Shown here: piece by piece, positions 46,142-58,600 of the stretch | Position numbering within the stretch: the first letter of the stretch is position 1 | Layout: the number at the start of each line of letters is the position of its first letter | DNA from: Serratia sp. FDAARGOS_506 | GTDB lineage: Bacteria; Pseudomonadota; Gammaproteobacteria; Enterobacterales; Enterobacteriaceae | DNA: 64,000 nt | Assembly (NCBI RefSeq): GCF_003812745.1 | Contig: NZ_CP033831.1 | Location: forward strand, 3,100,001 to 3,164,000 | Reading direction: 5' to 3' | Notes under the pieces: model-generated | The model's database searches: none | Seen by the model: the letters and a program-made list of their open reading frames with translations, nothing else | What the model was told of the DNA's origin: nothing | Program-made: the position numbers and the translations under genes

Positions 46142-48421
46142 ATGCTCAATCAAGAACTGGAACTCAGTCTCAACATGGCGTTCGCCAGGGCGCGTGAGCA
46201 CAGACACGAGTTTATGACCGTGGAGCACCTGTTGCTGGCGTTGCTGAGCAACCCTGCCGCGCGAGAAGCGCTTGAGGCATGTACGGTGGATCTGGCTGCG
46301 TTGCGCCAGGAGCTGGAAGCCTTCATCGAACAAACCACACCGACGCTGCCCGCCGGCGAAGAAGAGCGCGACACTCAGCCGACGCTCAGCTTCCAGCGCG
46401 TGTTGCAGCGTGCGGTCTTCCATGTGCAATCTTCCGGCCGCAGCGAAGTGTCCGGCGCCAACGTGTTGGTGGCCATCTTCAGCGAGCAGGAGTCGCAGGC
46501 GGCCTATCTGCTGCGCAAACACGACGTCAGCCGTCTCGATGTGGTGAACTTCATTTCACATGGCACGCGTAAAGACGAGCCGGGCCAAGCACCGAATGCG
46601 GAAAACCCGGTGAACGAAGAGCAGTCCGGAGGGGAAGACCGTATGGAAAACTTCACCACCAACCTCAATCAGTTGGCCCGTGTGGGCGGCATCGATCCGT
46701 TGATCGGCCGCGATCGTGAGCTGGAGCGCGCGATTCAGGTGCTGTGCCGTCGTCGTAAAAATAACCCGCTGCTGGTCGGGGAATCCGGCGTCGGCAAGAC
46801 CGCCATCGCCGAAGGCCTGGCCTGGCGTATCGTGCAGGGCGACGTGCCGGAAGTGATGGCGGACTGCACGCTGTATTCGCTGGATATCGGCTCACTGCTG
46901 GCCGGTACCAAATACCGCGGCGACTTTGAGAAGCGCTTCAAAGCGCTGCTCAAGCAGCTGGAACAGGATCAGAACAGCATCCTGTTCATCGATGAAATTC
47001 ACACCATCATCGGCGCCGGCGCGGCTTCCGGTGGGCAGGTGGATGCCGCCAACCTGATCAAACCGCTGCTGTCGAGCGGTAAAATCCGGGTGATCGGCTC
47101 GACCACCTACCAGGAATTCAGCAACATCTTCGAAAAGGATCGCGCCCTGGCGCGCCGTTTCCAGAAGATAGACATCACCGAGCCGACGGCGGAAGAGACC
47201 GTTCAGATCATCAACGGCCTGAAGGCCAAGTATGAAGCGCACCACGACGTGCGTTATACCGCCAAGGCGATCCGCGCCGCGGTGGAGTTGTCGGTGAAAT
47301 ACATCAACGATCGTCATCTGCCGGACAAGGCGATCGACGTGATCGACGAAGCGGGCGCCCGCAGCCGGTTGATGCCGGCCAGCAAGCGCAAGAAAACCGT
47401 CAACGTGGCCGATATCGAATCCGTGGTGGCGCGCATTGCCCGCATCCCGGAGAAAACCGTGTCGGCCAGCGATCGCGACGTGCTGCGAAATCTGGGCGAT
47501 CGTTTGAAGATGCTGGTGTTCGGCCAGGATCAGGCGATCGAAGCGTTGACCGAGGCGATCAAGATGAGCCGAGCCGGTCTGGGCCACGAGCGCAAGCCGG
47601 TCGGTTCCTTCCTGTTCGCCGGGCCTACCGGGGTCGGGAAAACCGAGGTCACCGTGCAATTGGCCAAGGCGATGGATATCGAGCTGCTGCGTTTCGACAT
47701 GTCCGAGTATATGGAGCGGCATACCGTCAGCCGTCTGATCGGCGCGCCTCCAGGCTATGTCGGTTACGATCAGGGCGGGCTGCTGACCGATGCGGTGATC
47801 AAGCATCCGCATGCGGTGGTGCTGCTCGATGAGATCGAGAAGGCGCACCCGGATGTGTTCAACCTGCTGCTGCAGGTGATGGACAACGGGACGCTGACCG
47901 ACAACAACGGCCGCAAGGCGGACTTCCGCAACGTGATCCTGGTGATGACCACCAACGCCGGTGTGCGGGAAACGGAACGCAAATCGATCGGCCTGGTGCA
48001 GCAGGACAACAGCACCGACGCGATGGAAGAGATCAAGAAGGTGTTTACGCCGGAGTTCCGCAACCGTCTGGACAACATCATCTGGTTCAACCATCTGTCT
48101 ACCGAGGTGATCCAGCAGGTGGTCGACAAGTTTATCGTCGAACTGCAGGCGCAGCTGGATGCGAAGGGCGTCTCGCTGGAAGTGAGCGACGAAGCGCGCG
48201 ACTGGCTGTCGGTGAAGGGTTACGACCGTGCGATGGGCGCTCGTCCGATGGCGCGCGTCATGCAGGAAAACCTGAAGAAACCGTTGGCCAACGAACTGCT
48301 GTTCGGCTCGCTGGTGGATGGCGGATCCGTGAAGGTCGAGCTGGACAAGGACAAGAAACAGCTGACCTACCACTTCCTCAGCGCCGCCAAACGCAAGGCG
48401 GACGAGGGCGCGGTGCATTAA
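46142..48421 (+). CDS. clpA: ATP-dependent Clp protease ATP-binding subunit ClpA
   Basis: A 759-residue AAA+ unfoldase (E. coli 758) that feeds ClpP. The N-domain is residues 1-142, with two double-Clp repeats. AAA module 1 has Walker A GESGVGKT at 213-220. Module 2 has GPTGVGKT near 496, and the ClpP-binding loop IGL lies near residue 618 (KSIGLVQQ). The second ATG, at 46142, is chosen because MLNQELELSLNMAF is the family start; it follows GGGGAGGTG. Confidence 0.97.
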   Translation: MLNQELELSLNMAFARAREHRHEFMTVEHLLLALLSNPAAREALEACTVDLAALRQELEAFIEQTTPTLPAGEEERDTQPTLSFQRVLQRAVFHVQSSGRSEVSGANVLVAIFSEQESQAAYLLRKHDVSRLDVVNFISHGTRKDEPGQAPNAENPVNEEQSGGEDRMENFTTNLNQLARVGGIDPLIGRDRELERAIQVLCRRRKNNPLLVGESGVGKTAIAEGLAWRIVQGDVPEVMADCTLYSLDIGSLLAGTKYRGDFEKRFKALLKQLEQDQNSILFIDEIHTIIGAGAASGGQVDAANLIKPLLSSGKIRVIGSTTYQEFSNIFEKDRALARRFQKIDITEPTAEETVQIINGLKAKYEAHHDVRYTAKAIRAAVELSVKYINDRHLPDKAIDVIDEAGARSRLMPASKRKKTVNVADIESVVARIARIPEKTVSASDRDVLRNLGDRLKMLVFGQDQAIEALTEAIKMSRAGLGHERKPVGSFLFAGPTGVGKTEVTVQLAKAMDIELLRFDMSEYMERHTVSRLIGAPPGYVGYDQGGLLTDAVIKHPHAVVLLDEIEKAHPDVFNLLLQVMDNGTLTDNNGRKADFRNVILVMTTNAGVRETERKSIGLVQQDNSTDAMEEIKKVFTPEFRNRLDNIIWFNHLSTEVIQQVVDKFIVELQAQLDAKGVSLEVSDEARDWLSVKGYDRAMGARPMARVMQENLKKPLANELLFGSLVDGGSVKVELDKDKKQLTYHFLSAAKRKADEGAVH

Positions 48422-48439
48422 GGCCGCCTTCAGGCAAAG

Positions 48440-48467
48440 AAAAAGCGATGCTTCGGCATCGCTTTTT
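48440..48467 (+). terminator. Terminator after clpA
   Basis: AAAAAGCGATGC, UUCG-type loop, GCATCGCTTTTTT. A strong stem with T run, 18 bp past the clpA stop. Confidence 0.92.
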
Positions 48468-48502
48468 TATGGGTGAGATTCACCATACAACAGAAATGAG
48501 TG

Positions 48503-48573
48503 AGCCCTCTCAGTTTACCTGCGCACCTGCAACCCGTTATGTAACGTCGCTGCGGGGGTAAACGGAAAGGGCT
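48503..48573. repeat. Inverted repeat between clpA and infA
   Basis: AGCCCTCTCAGTTTACC (48503-48519) and GGTAAACGGAAAGGGCT (48557-48573) pair at 15 of 17 positions. Inside lies a smaller hairpin, CGTTA-TG-TAACG. E. coli has the serW tRNA gene in this place, but no tRNA cloverleaf can be read on either strand here. The nature of the element is unknown. Confidence 0.6.
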
Positions 48574-48625
48574 CCCGAGGGATTACATCCTCGATGCCGC
48601 CAGCGTGTGGCGCGCGGTGAGCCGA

Positions 48626-48862
<237 letters not shown>

Positions 48863-48949
48863 CTACCTTAGTTTTTAACCGGCAAGATAATGCCGAAAAA
48901 CCCCCATTATGTAAAGATGTGTCGGTGAACATTGCACCGTTTCCACCAA

Positions 48950-49675
48950 TTAGTTTACTGGAGAGGGCGGTTCAGCCGGCTGTGGGGATATGACTTGCGG
49001 CTCCCAGCACGCCGACGCCAAAGGCCGCCGTTGAAGGGTGCTGAGCTGCTGCAAAAATTGACGGCGCGGAATTTCACGCGCGCCAAGGCGGGCAGTGTGA
49101 GCGTTCAGCACCTGGCAGTCAATCAATTCCCCGCCATAAGCGGCAAAATGGCGGCAAAAGGCCATCAATGCACATTTGGAGGCGTTGGTGACGCGGCTGA
49201 ACATCGATTCGCCGCAGAACAATGCGCCTTGCGCCACGCCGTACATGCCGCCGACCAGTTGATTATCCTGCCATACCTCTACCGAGTGCGCGTAGCCGAG
49301 GCGGTGCAGATGCTGATAGGCACGCTGTACCTCCGGGCCGATCCAGGTGCCTTCATCCGGCCGGTGGGCGCAGGCGGCGATCACCGCGGCGAAGTCGTGA
49401 TTGAGCGTGATGCGAAACGGATCGTGGCGCAAAAAGCGTTTCAGGCTGCGGTTGAGATGAAACTCTGCCGGAAACAGCACCGCGCGCGGATCGGGCGACC
49501 ACCACAGGATCGCCTCTCCCGGCGAATACCAGGGGAAGATGCCGCGCTCGTAGGCCGCCAGCAGCCGCGGCGCCGTCAGGTCGCCGCCGATAGCCAGCAG
49601 GCCGTTAGGGTCGCGCAGGGCGCCCTCAGGCGAGGGAAACGCCAGCGACTGGGGGGAAAGTTTAACGATGCGCAT
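48950..49675 (-). CDS. aat: Leucyl/phenylalanyl-tRNA--protein transferase Aat
   Basis: A 241-residue enzyme that adds Leu or Phe to proteins with N-terminal Lys or Arg, creating N-degrons for ClpS-ClpAP. Signature stretches are [50 protein letters not shown] and [20 protein letters not shown]. It lies downstream of cydC and upstream of infA, as in E. coli, and so sits close to the clpSA genes it works with. Confidence 0.96.
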   Translation of the reverse strand: MRIVKLSPQSLAFPSPEGALRDPNGLLAIGGDLTAPRLLAAYERGIFPWYSPGEAILWWSPDPRAVLFPAEFHLNRSLKRFLRHDPFRITLNHDFAAVIAACAHRPDEGTWIGPEVQRAYQHLHRLGYAHSVEVWQDNQLVGGMYGVAQGALFCGESMFSRVTNASKCALMAFCRHFAAYGGELIDCQVLNAHTARLGAREIPRRQFLQQLSTLQRRPLASACWEPQVISPQPAEPPSPVN

Positions 49676-49704
49676 ACAGGCTCTCTGCGTCCTCTACGGG
49701 CCGA

Positions 49705-51444
49705 TTACGGCGCCAGGTTGCTGATACGGTTGCGAAAGCGGGCATAGCGGCCCTGCTGATGCATCAGGGTGGCGTGATCGCCCTGTTCGACAATCCGGCC
49801 GTCATCCATCACACAAATGCGGTCGAGATGTTCCAGGCCGTACAGACGGTGTGTCACCAGGATCAGCGTCTTGCCCTGGCAATGCCGGCGCAGCAGCGCC
49901 AGGATCTGCTGCTCGGTTTCGGCGTCCAGCCCTTCGGTCGGTTCGTCGAGCAGCAGCAACGGGGCAGGGTGCAGCAGTGCGCGGGCGATGCCCAAACGGC
50001 GCTGTTCGCCGCCGGACAGCTGCCGGCCGCCTTCGCCCAGCCAGGCGTTCAGCCCGCCGTCGCTGTCCAGCAATTTGCCGAGCCCCACCTGCTGCAGCAC
50101 CTCGCTCAGGTGAGCGTCGTCGGCGTCCGGCGCGGCCAGCCGCAGGTTTTCCCGCAGCGTATCGCTGAAGATATGCACCCGCTGGCTGACGACCGTGGTC
50201 ATCCGACGCAGCGTGGTTTCATCATAATCCTCCAGCGGCTCGCCGTTGAGCAGAATTTTTCCGCCGTCGGTGCGCCAGGCGCGGGTCAGCAGTTGCAGCA
50301 GGGTGGACTTGCCGCAGCCGGTGCGGCCGAGCAAGGCGATGTGTTCACCGGCCGCGACCTCGAGCGTGACGTCGCGCAGCACCGGCTGCGGCTGGTCGGG
50401 GTAGGTGAAACTCAGTTGCTGCAGGCTAAGTTGAGCCCGATCGGCGGCGGCCGGGCCGGCAGCCGGGAAGGTGACCTCCGGCTGACGATCGATGATCTGT
50501 TTGACCCGCGTGGCGGAGGCGATCACCTGGCCGAGATGCTGGAAGGCACCGGCGACCGGCATCAGCGCTTCGAACGACGCCAGCGCGGCGAAGACAAACA
50601 GCGCGATCAGCGCGCCGGGCTGGGTATCGCCGCCGATGCCGGTGGCGGTCAGCCACAGCAGCAGCGTCACCGTCAGCCCGCTGGCGAGGATCATCAGCGC
50701 CTGAGCCTTGCCGCTCAGCGAGGCCTGCTGCCACTGGCGGCGTTGCCACAGCTGTTCGGTGGCGTTCAGCGTTTGGCGGAAGTCGTTGATGGCGCCGAAC
50801 ACCACCAGCTCTGCCTGCCCCTGCAGCCAAGCGGTCAGATCGGTGCGGTACTGGCCGCGCAGGGCCGTAAGCTGGCTGCCGATCGGTTTGCCGGCGCGAT
50901 AGAACACTGGCGGCACCAGCAGCAACAGCAGCAACAGGATGCCGCCCAACGTCAAGGCGAGCGCAGGATCGAGCCAGCTCAAACCGTAGGTGACCACCAG
51001 GATCACCATCGCCGCGCTGATCAGCGGCGAGATCACCCGCAGATAAAGATGATCCAGCGTGTCCACGTCCGCCACCAGGCGGTTGAGCAGTTCGGCCTGG
51101 CGGAAACGGGCGATGCCGCCCGGCGTCAGCGGCAGGATCTTGCTGAAGGTGAATACTCGCAGATGCGACAGCACGCGGAAGGTGGCGTCGTGGCTGACTA
51201 CGCGCTCGGCATAGCGCCCTGCGGTGCGGAAGATTGCCGCGCCGCGCACGCCGGCGGCCGGCAACATGTAGTTGAAGGTCAGCAGGCCCGCCAGTCCGGC
51301 CAGCGACGAAGCGGCCAGGAACCAGCCTGATAACGCCAGCAGGCCGATGCTGGCCAGCAGAGTGACGATCGCCAAAAGGATGCCCAGGCTAATCAGCAGG
51401 CTATGGCGGCGATACAACGCCAAAAACGGCAGCAAAACGCGCAT
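49705..51444 (-). CDS. cydC: ABC exporter subunit CydC
   Basis: A 579-residue half-transporter. Six helices are in residues ~15-310 and the ATPase in the C-terminal part, with Walker A GRTGCGKST at 373-381, a signature LSGGEQRRLGIARAL and Walker B LLLLDEPTEGLD. With CydD it exports cysteine and glutathione to the periplasm, which is needed for cytochrome bd assembly and cytochrome c maturation. It begins 2 bp after the cydD stop. Confidence 0.96.
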   Translation of the reverse strand: MRVLLPFLALYRRHSLLISLGILLAIVTLLASIGLLALSGWFLAASSLAGLAGLLTFNYMLPAAGVRGAAIFRTAGRYAERVVSHDATFRVLSHLRVFTFSKILPLTPGGIARFRQAELLNRLVADVDTLDHLYLRVISPLISAAMVILVVTYGLSWLDPALALTLGGILLLLLLLVPPVFYRAGKPIGSQLTALRGQYRTDLTAWLQGQAELVVFGAINDFRQTLNATEQLWQRRQWQQASLSGKAQALMILASGLTVTLLLWLTATGIGGDTQPGALIALFVFAALASFEALMPVAGAFQHLGQVIASATRVKQIIDRQPEVTFPAAGPAAADRAQLSLQQLSFTYPDQPQPVLRDVTLEVAAGEHIALLGRTGCGKSTLLQLLTRAWRTDGGKILLNGEPLEDYDETTLRRMTTVVSQRVHIFSDTLRENLRLAAPDADDAHLSEVLQQVGLGKLLDSDGGLNAWLGEGGRQLSGGEQRRLGIARALLHPAPLLLLDEPTEGLDAETEQQILALLRRHCQGKTLILVTHRLYGLEHLDRICVMDDGRIVEQGDHATLMHQQGRYARFRNRISNLAP

Positions 51445-51446
51445 GA

Positions 51447-53213
51447 TTAAAGCTCCCCGCGGCGATGGGCGATCAGAGTGGCAAACAGGCCCGGCTGAGC
51501 GCTGAGGGTGGCGTAATCGCCTTGCTGCACGATGCGCCCGTTATCCATCACCCAAATCTGATCGTAGTCTTCGGTGTCTTCCAACTGGTGCGTTACCAGC
51601 AGGGTGGTTTGCTGATGTGAAGCGGCATTTAACGCCTGCATCACTCGCTGTTCGCTGTGGGCATCGAGGCTGGCGGCCGGTTCATCCAGCAGCAGCAGGC
51701 GGCGCGGGCCGATCAGCGCCCGGGCGACCGCCACGCGCTGCGCCTGGCCGACCGACAGGCGAGCGGCATTGTCGCCCACTTCGGTGTCGAGCCCCTGCGG
51801 CAGATAAGGGAGCAGTTCGCTGACGTAAGCGTGTTCCACCGCCTGCTGCAGCTGCACTTCGTCGGCCTGCGGGCAGCCCAGCAGGATATTGGCGCGCAGG
51901 GTTTGTGCCGGCAGGTGCGGGTTCTGGCCGACCCAGCTCAGCTGCTGGCGCCAGGTTTCGGCGGACAGTTCACGCAGCTCAATGCCGTTGACGGTCAACG
52001 AGCCGCGATAAGGCAGGAAGCCGAGCAGCAGGTTTAGCAGCGAGCTTTTACCGGCGCCACTTAACCCGACCAGCGCCACGCGCTGCTGTGGTTGAAGAGT
52101 GAAACTCAGCGGCCCGGCCAGCAGCACGCCGTTCGGCGACAGGATTTCCAACGCGTTCGCCTGCAGCGTCAGCGGTTGATCGGCGGGCAGTTGCCGCGTG
52201 CCGTTGCCCATCTGCTCGCCTTCGGCACTGAGGAAGGTTTCCAGCGCTTCCGCCGCACCGACTGCCTGTGCTTTGGCATGATAGAAGGTGCCGAGATCGC
52301 GCAGCGGTTGGAAAAATTCCGGCGCCAGAATTAACACCAGAAAACCGGAAAACAGCGTTACGCCGAGGCCGTAGCTGCCGAAGTTAAGTTCGCCGAGATA
52401 GGAAAAGCCGAAGTAAACCGCCACCACGGCGATGGAGATCGAAGCGAAGAACTCCAGCACGCCGGAAGAGAGGAAGGCCATACGCAGTACTTCCATGGTA
52501 CGGCTGCGGAAGTCTTCAGAGGATTTGGCGATCTGCGCGGTTTCGGCCTGCGCGCGGTCAAACAGCCGTAGGGTATCCAGGCCGCGCAGGCGGTCGAGGA
52601 AGTTGCCGCTCAATCGCGCCAGCGCCACGAAATTGCGGCGGTTGGCGTCGGCGGCTCCCATGCCGACCAGCGCCATGAACAGCGGGATCAGCGGCGCGGT
52701 CGCCAGTAGAATGACGCCTGCGGCCCAATTGATTGGGAAGACGGCAATTAGGATCAGTAGTGGGATGAAGACCGCCAGATACATCTGTGGCAGATAGCGC
52801 GAGTAATAGTCCTGCATATCCTCGATCTGCTCGACGATGATGCTGGCCCAGCTGCCCGCCGGTTTGCCCTGGATCCAGGCCGGGCCGAGCTGCTGGAGCT
52901 TATCCAGTACCTGCTGGCGCATACGCTGGCGGATCACCTGCCCACACAGGAAGCCGACTCGCTCCCGCAGCCAGCTCAACAGCGCCCGCAGCGCGAACGT
53001 GGCAGCCAGCCAGATAAACGAAGGGATCAGCTGTTCGCGCGGGGTCTGTTCGATGATCAGGGCGTGCAGCAGGCTGGCCAGCAGCCACGCCTGCGCCACG
53101 ATCAGCAGGCCGCTGAACAGCCCCAACAGCATGGAAAGGCGCAGCCAACGCTGCGCTAACGAACTCTGGGTTTTAAGCCAACGGGTTAACTGTTGCTGTC
53201 TGGTTTTTTTCAT
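51447..53213 (-). CDS. cydD: ABC exporter subunit CydD
   Basis: A 588-residue half-transporter, the same length as in E. coli. The membrane domain is at ~20-320. The ATPase has Walker A GLSGAGKSS at 383-391, the signature LSVGQAQRVAVARAL (LSVGQ instead of LSGGQ, usual for CydD) and Walker B LLLLDEPAASLD. It forms the heterodimer with CydC. First gene of cydDC, 240 bp from trxB. Confidence 0.96.
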   Translation of the reverse strand: MKKTRQQQLTRWLKTQSSLAQRWLRLSMLLGLFSGLLIVAQAWLLASLLHALIIEQTPREQLIPSFIWLAATFALRALLSWLRERVGFLCGQVIRQRMRQQVLDKLQQLGPAWIQGKPAGSWASIIVEQIEDMQDYYSRYLPQMYLAVFIPLLILIAVFPINWAAGVILLATAPLIPLFMALVGMGAADANRRNFVALARLSGNFLDRLRGLDTLRLFDRAQAETAQIAKSSEDFRSRTMEVLRMAFLSSGVLEFFASISIAVVAVYFGFSYLGELNFGSYGLGVTLFSGFLVLILAPEFFQPLRDLGTFYHAKAQAVGAAEALETFLSAEGEQMGNGTRQLPADQPLTLQANALEILSPNGVLLAGPLSFTLQPQQRVALVGLSGAGKSSLLNLLLGFLPYRGSLTVNGIELRELSAETWRQQLSWVGQNPHLPAQTLRANILLGCPQADEVQLQQAVEHAYVSELLPYLPQGLDTEVGDNAARLSVGQAQRVAVARALIGPRRLLLLDEPAASLDAHSEQRVMQALNAASHQQTTLLVTHQLEDTEDYDQIWVMDNGRIVQQGDYATLSAQPGLFATLIAHRRGEL

Positions 53214-53409
53214 CAGATATGCGTCTGCGTCGCCGGCGCCCGTTTGTTACGGGCTGGGTTAACGTACTGTTAAATAATAGTGTTTGACGCAATCGGCGAC
53301 AAACAAGCGAGGTTTCATGTTACCTCGTCACCCGGCAGACTGAAAATAATAAAGCGGCCAAATGTTGCTATAACAGACGTGATTGGGGGAGCGCAGAAGA
53401 AAGGGACAA

Positions 53410-53434
53410 AAAAAGCGGCCCGAGAGCCGCTTTT
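53410..53434 (-). terminator. Terminator after trxB
   Basis: AAAAGCGGC / GCCGCTTTT, a 9-bp stem with a 6-base loop. On the minus strand it is followed by TTTGTCCC. About 20 bp past the trxB stop. Confidence 0.8.
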
Positions 53435-53453
53435 TACTGGTGGCGAGAAAGCC

Positions 53454-55079
<1,626 letters not shown>

Positions 55080-55574
55080 ATGGCAGACAACAAGAAACGC
55101 CCGGGTAAAGATCTTGACCGTATCGACCGCAACATCCTGAATGAACTGCAGAAGGATGGGCGTATTTCGAACGTCGAGCTTTCGAAGCGCGTGGGGTTAT
55201 CCCCGACACCATGTTTAGAACGCGTGCGCCGTCTCGAGCGCCAGGGTTTCATCCATGGCTATACCGCATTGCTCAACCCGCATTATCTGGATGCGTCCCT
55301 GCTGGTTTTCGTGGAGATCACGCTGAACCGTGGCGCGCCGGATGTGTTTGAGCAATTCAACTCGGCAGTGCAGAAGCTTGAAGAGATTCAGGAGTGTCAT
55401 CTGGTTTCCGGTGATTTCGACTACCTGTTGAAAACGCGCGTACCGGACATGTCGGCTTACCGCAAGCTGTTGGGCGAAACCTTGCTGCGTTTGCCGGGGG
55501 TCAATGACACCCGTACCTACGTAGTAATGGAAGAAGTGAAACAGAGTAACCGTCTGGTTATCAAAACACGGTAA
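55080..55574 (+). CDS. lrp: Leucine-responsive regulatory protein Lrp
   Basis: A 164-residue global regulator, the same length as in E. coli and almost identical to it. The N-terminal HTH is SNVELSKRVGLSPTPCLERV at residues 30-49. The C-terminal RAM domain (~70-155) binds leucine and drives octamer/hexadecamer formation. The ATG at 55080 is chosen because MADNKKRPGKDLDRID is the family start; a GAGAG ribosome site precedes it. Confidence 0.98.
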   Translation: MADNKKRPGKDLDRIDRNILNELQKDGRISNVELSKRVGLSPTPCLERVRRLERQGFIHGYTALLNPHYLDASLLVFVEITLNRGAPDVFEQFNSAVQKLEEIQECHLVSGDFDYLLKTRVPDMSAYRKLLGETLLRLPGVNDTRTYVVMEEVKQSNRLVIKTR

Positions 55575-55611
55575 GGTACAGGTGCAAAACCTGATTAAAT
55601 TGGTTACACTC

Positions 55612-55627
55612 CTGTTTATTCATACAG
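55612..55627 (+). promoter_or_regulatory. LexA (SOS) box upstream of ftsK
   Basis: CTGT-TTATTCAT-ACAG fits the LexA core CTGT-N8-ACAG exactly and lies 68 bp before the ftsK start. In E. coli the ftsK promoter region holds an SOS-inducible promoter (dinH) at the same position. Confidence 0.75.
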
Positions 55628-55694
55628 TTTCGGCGCCGGGGAAGCTTCTCGGCGCTGTTGCTATGTCAGCTAACAGGAACCTGGAGAGCCTTTC

Positions 55695-58600
55695 TTGAGC
55701 CAGGAATATACAGAAGATAAAGAAGTTACCCTGAAAAGACTCAGCAGTGGCCGGCGTTTGCTGGAAGCTGTGCTGATCGTGGTAGCAATTTTTGCCGTTT
55801 ACCTCATGGCTGCGCTGGTCAGTTTCAACCCGTCTGACCCAAGCTGGTCGCAGACCGCGTGGCATGAGCCGATTCACAATCTGGGCGGCGGTGTTGGGGC
55901 CTGGTTGGCCGACACGCTGTTCTTCACCTTCGGGGTACTCGCCTACGCGATACCGCCGATCATGCTGGTTCTGTGCTGGGCGGCCTATCGCCAACGCGGC
56001 AACAGAGACTATATCGACTATTTCGCGCTCTCCCTGCGCCTGATCGGCACCCTGGCGTTAGTGCTCACCTCCTGTGGGCTGGCGGCGCTGAACGTTGACG
56101 ATCTCTATTACTTCGCTTCCGGCGGCGTGATCGGCAGCCTGCTGAGCAACGCCATGTTGCCGTGGTTCAACGGCATCGGCGCCACGCTGGCGTTGCTGTG
56201 CGTGTGGGCAGCGGGGCTGACGCTGTTTACCGGCTGGTCCTGGCTGGTGATCGCCGAGAAGATCGGCGGGGCGGTATTGGGCGTCGCAACGGTGATGACC
56301 AATCGCTCGCGCCGCGAAGAACGCTATTTCGAGGATGACGAGCGTTACGTTGACGACGAGCCTGAGCAGGCAGGGAAGGGTGCCGCCGCAGCGGTTGCCG
56401 CGACCGCCGCCGGGGCAGCAGCCGCCGATGACGACGTGCTGTTCTCCGCGCCTTCGGTCACCGAAAGCGCGAAAGCGGCGGCAGAAGACGCCGCCGATCC
56501 GTTGCTCAGCGGCCTGCGTGCCGACGATGGCGAGGTTGAAGCCGACGCCGCGTCAATCGCGCCTGCGGCTTCGCCTGCACCGGTGGTGACGGCAGAGATC
56601 CACGAGCCGGTTGCTGCACCGATCGCCGCTCAGGCGCCGTCGGTGACGCTGGCACCAGCCGCGCCGGCTTCGGTCAATCAGCACCCGGTAAGCGCACCGG
56701 CGCAAGACGCCACGCCGCCGCTGTACTCCTTCGAAATTCCGGAAGAAACGCCAGCGCCTAAGGCGACGCGCCCTGTCGATCCTTATCAGGACGACGATGA
56801 GCCGCGCCTGGGCAATTGGCAAGAGCCAGCTGCATCGCCGCAGCCGGCGCGTTCTCCCTTTGATTTTACCGCCGCGCAGCGCGACAGCGCCGACGCCAGC
56901 GGAGCAGGTGGTTTCAGCGCCACCGGCGCCAAGCCACAGCTGGATGCGGCAGCAACTGCCGCTGCGGGCGCCGCAGCGGCGACCTTCATGCCGGCCTTCA
57001 CGGCCACCAGCGACGGTAACCCGCAGGTTAAGCAGGGCATTGGCCCTGAGCTGCCGCGGCCGAATCCGGTGCGAATCCCGACTCGTCGCGAACTGGCTTC
57101 TTACGGCATCAAGCTGCCTTCGCAGCGTGCCGCCGAGCAGGAACAGCGACAGGCCGAAGCGGAGCCTCAGCAGCCGACGGCGGTGAGCCCGCAGGAAGAA
57201 GAGGCGCTGCAGGAAGCTGCGTTGCGTCAGGCGTTTGCCGAGCAGCAAAGCCAACGCTACGGCGAAAGCTACGCGCCGGAGCAAGATGACGAAAGCGCCC
57301 TGCAGGAAGCCGAGCTGAGTAAGGCGTTTGCCGAACAGCAAAGCCAACGTTACGGCGAAGGCTATCAACAGGACGACGAAGAGGCGCTGCAAGAGGCCAC
57401 GCTGCGCCAGGCGTTCGCCGAGCAGCAGCAGGCGCGCTACGGCCAGCAAGAACCGGCCCCGCAGGCGCCGGCTGCCAGCCCGGTCGATACCCGCAATGCT
57501 TTCAGCTTCTCGCCGATGGCGGATCTGGTGGACGATGGCCCGAGCGAGCCAATGTTCACGCTGTCGCCTCAGCTTGAAGAGCGCATTGAACAGCAAAGCG
57601 AGCAAGAGGACGACGTGCCGTTCGGACAGTTTGAGCCTGCAGCGCCGGCAGCCCAACCTCAGCAGCGGTATCAACAGCAGCCGCAGCAGCCGCAGCAGCC
57701 GCAGCCGCAGCAACAGCAGTATCAACAGCCGTCGCCGCAGCAATATCAGCAGCATCAGCAACCGGTGCAGCAGCAGTCTCAGCAACCCCAGGCCGAACAA
57801 CATCCGGCGATGGATAGCCTGATTCATCCGTTCCTGATGCGCAACGATCTACCGTTGCAGAAACCGACCACGCCGCTGCCGACGCTGGATCTGCTGACCG
57901 AAGCGCCGAGAGAGGTGGAACCGGTCGATTCCTTCGCGTTGGAACAGAAGGCGCGCCTGGTGGAGGCCAGCCTGGCCGATTACCGCGTGAAAGCCGACGT
58001 GGTGGACATCCTGCCGGGGCCGGTGATCACCCGCTTCGAGCTGGATTTGGCGCCGGGCGTTAAAGCGGCGCGCATTTCCAACCTGTCGCGCGATCTGGCG
58101 CGCTCGCTGTCGACTTCGGCGGTGCGCGTAGTGGAAGTGATCCCCGGTAAGCCTTACGTCGGTCTGGAACTGCCGAACGCCAAGCGTCAAACGGTGTATC
58201 TGCGCGAAGTGCTGGATTGCCCGGCCTTCCGTGACAACCCGTCGCCGCTGTCCATCGTATTGGGTAAAGACATCTCCGGGGAACCGGTGGTGGCCGATCT
58301 GGGCAAAATGCCGCACTTGCTGGTCGCCGGTACCACCGGTTCCGGTAAGTCGGTCGGGGTCAACGCCATGATCCTGAGCATCCTGTATAAAGCCACGCCG
58401 AAAGAAGTGCGCTTTATCATGATCGACCCGAAAATGCTGGAGCTGTCGGTTTACGAAGGCATTCCGCACCTGTTGACCGATGTGGTCACCGACATGAAAG
58501 ACGCCGCCAATGCGCTGCGTTGGTGCGTGGGTGAAATGGAACGCCGCTACAAGCTGATGTCGGCCCTGGGCGTACGTAACCTGGCCGGCTACAACGAGCG

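Noticed and set aside
48490-48610. Possible tRNA-Ser at the serW position
   Set aside because: No GGTTCGA-type T loop, no matching acceptor ends and no anticodon stem on either strand; only an inverted repeat is present.
49759-51330. Long open frame (523 codons) antisense to cydC
   Set aside because: Composition is that of a codon-bias shadow (Gln/Arg/His-rich); CydC on the other strand has all ABC motifs.
57660-57800. CAG-rich repeat as a possible CRISPR or microsatellite
   Set aside because: It encodes the Gln-rich part of the FtsK linker (QQPQQPQQ); no regular spacers, so not a CRISPR.
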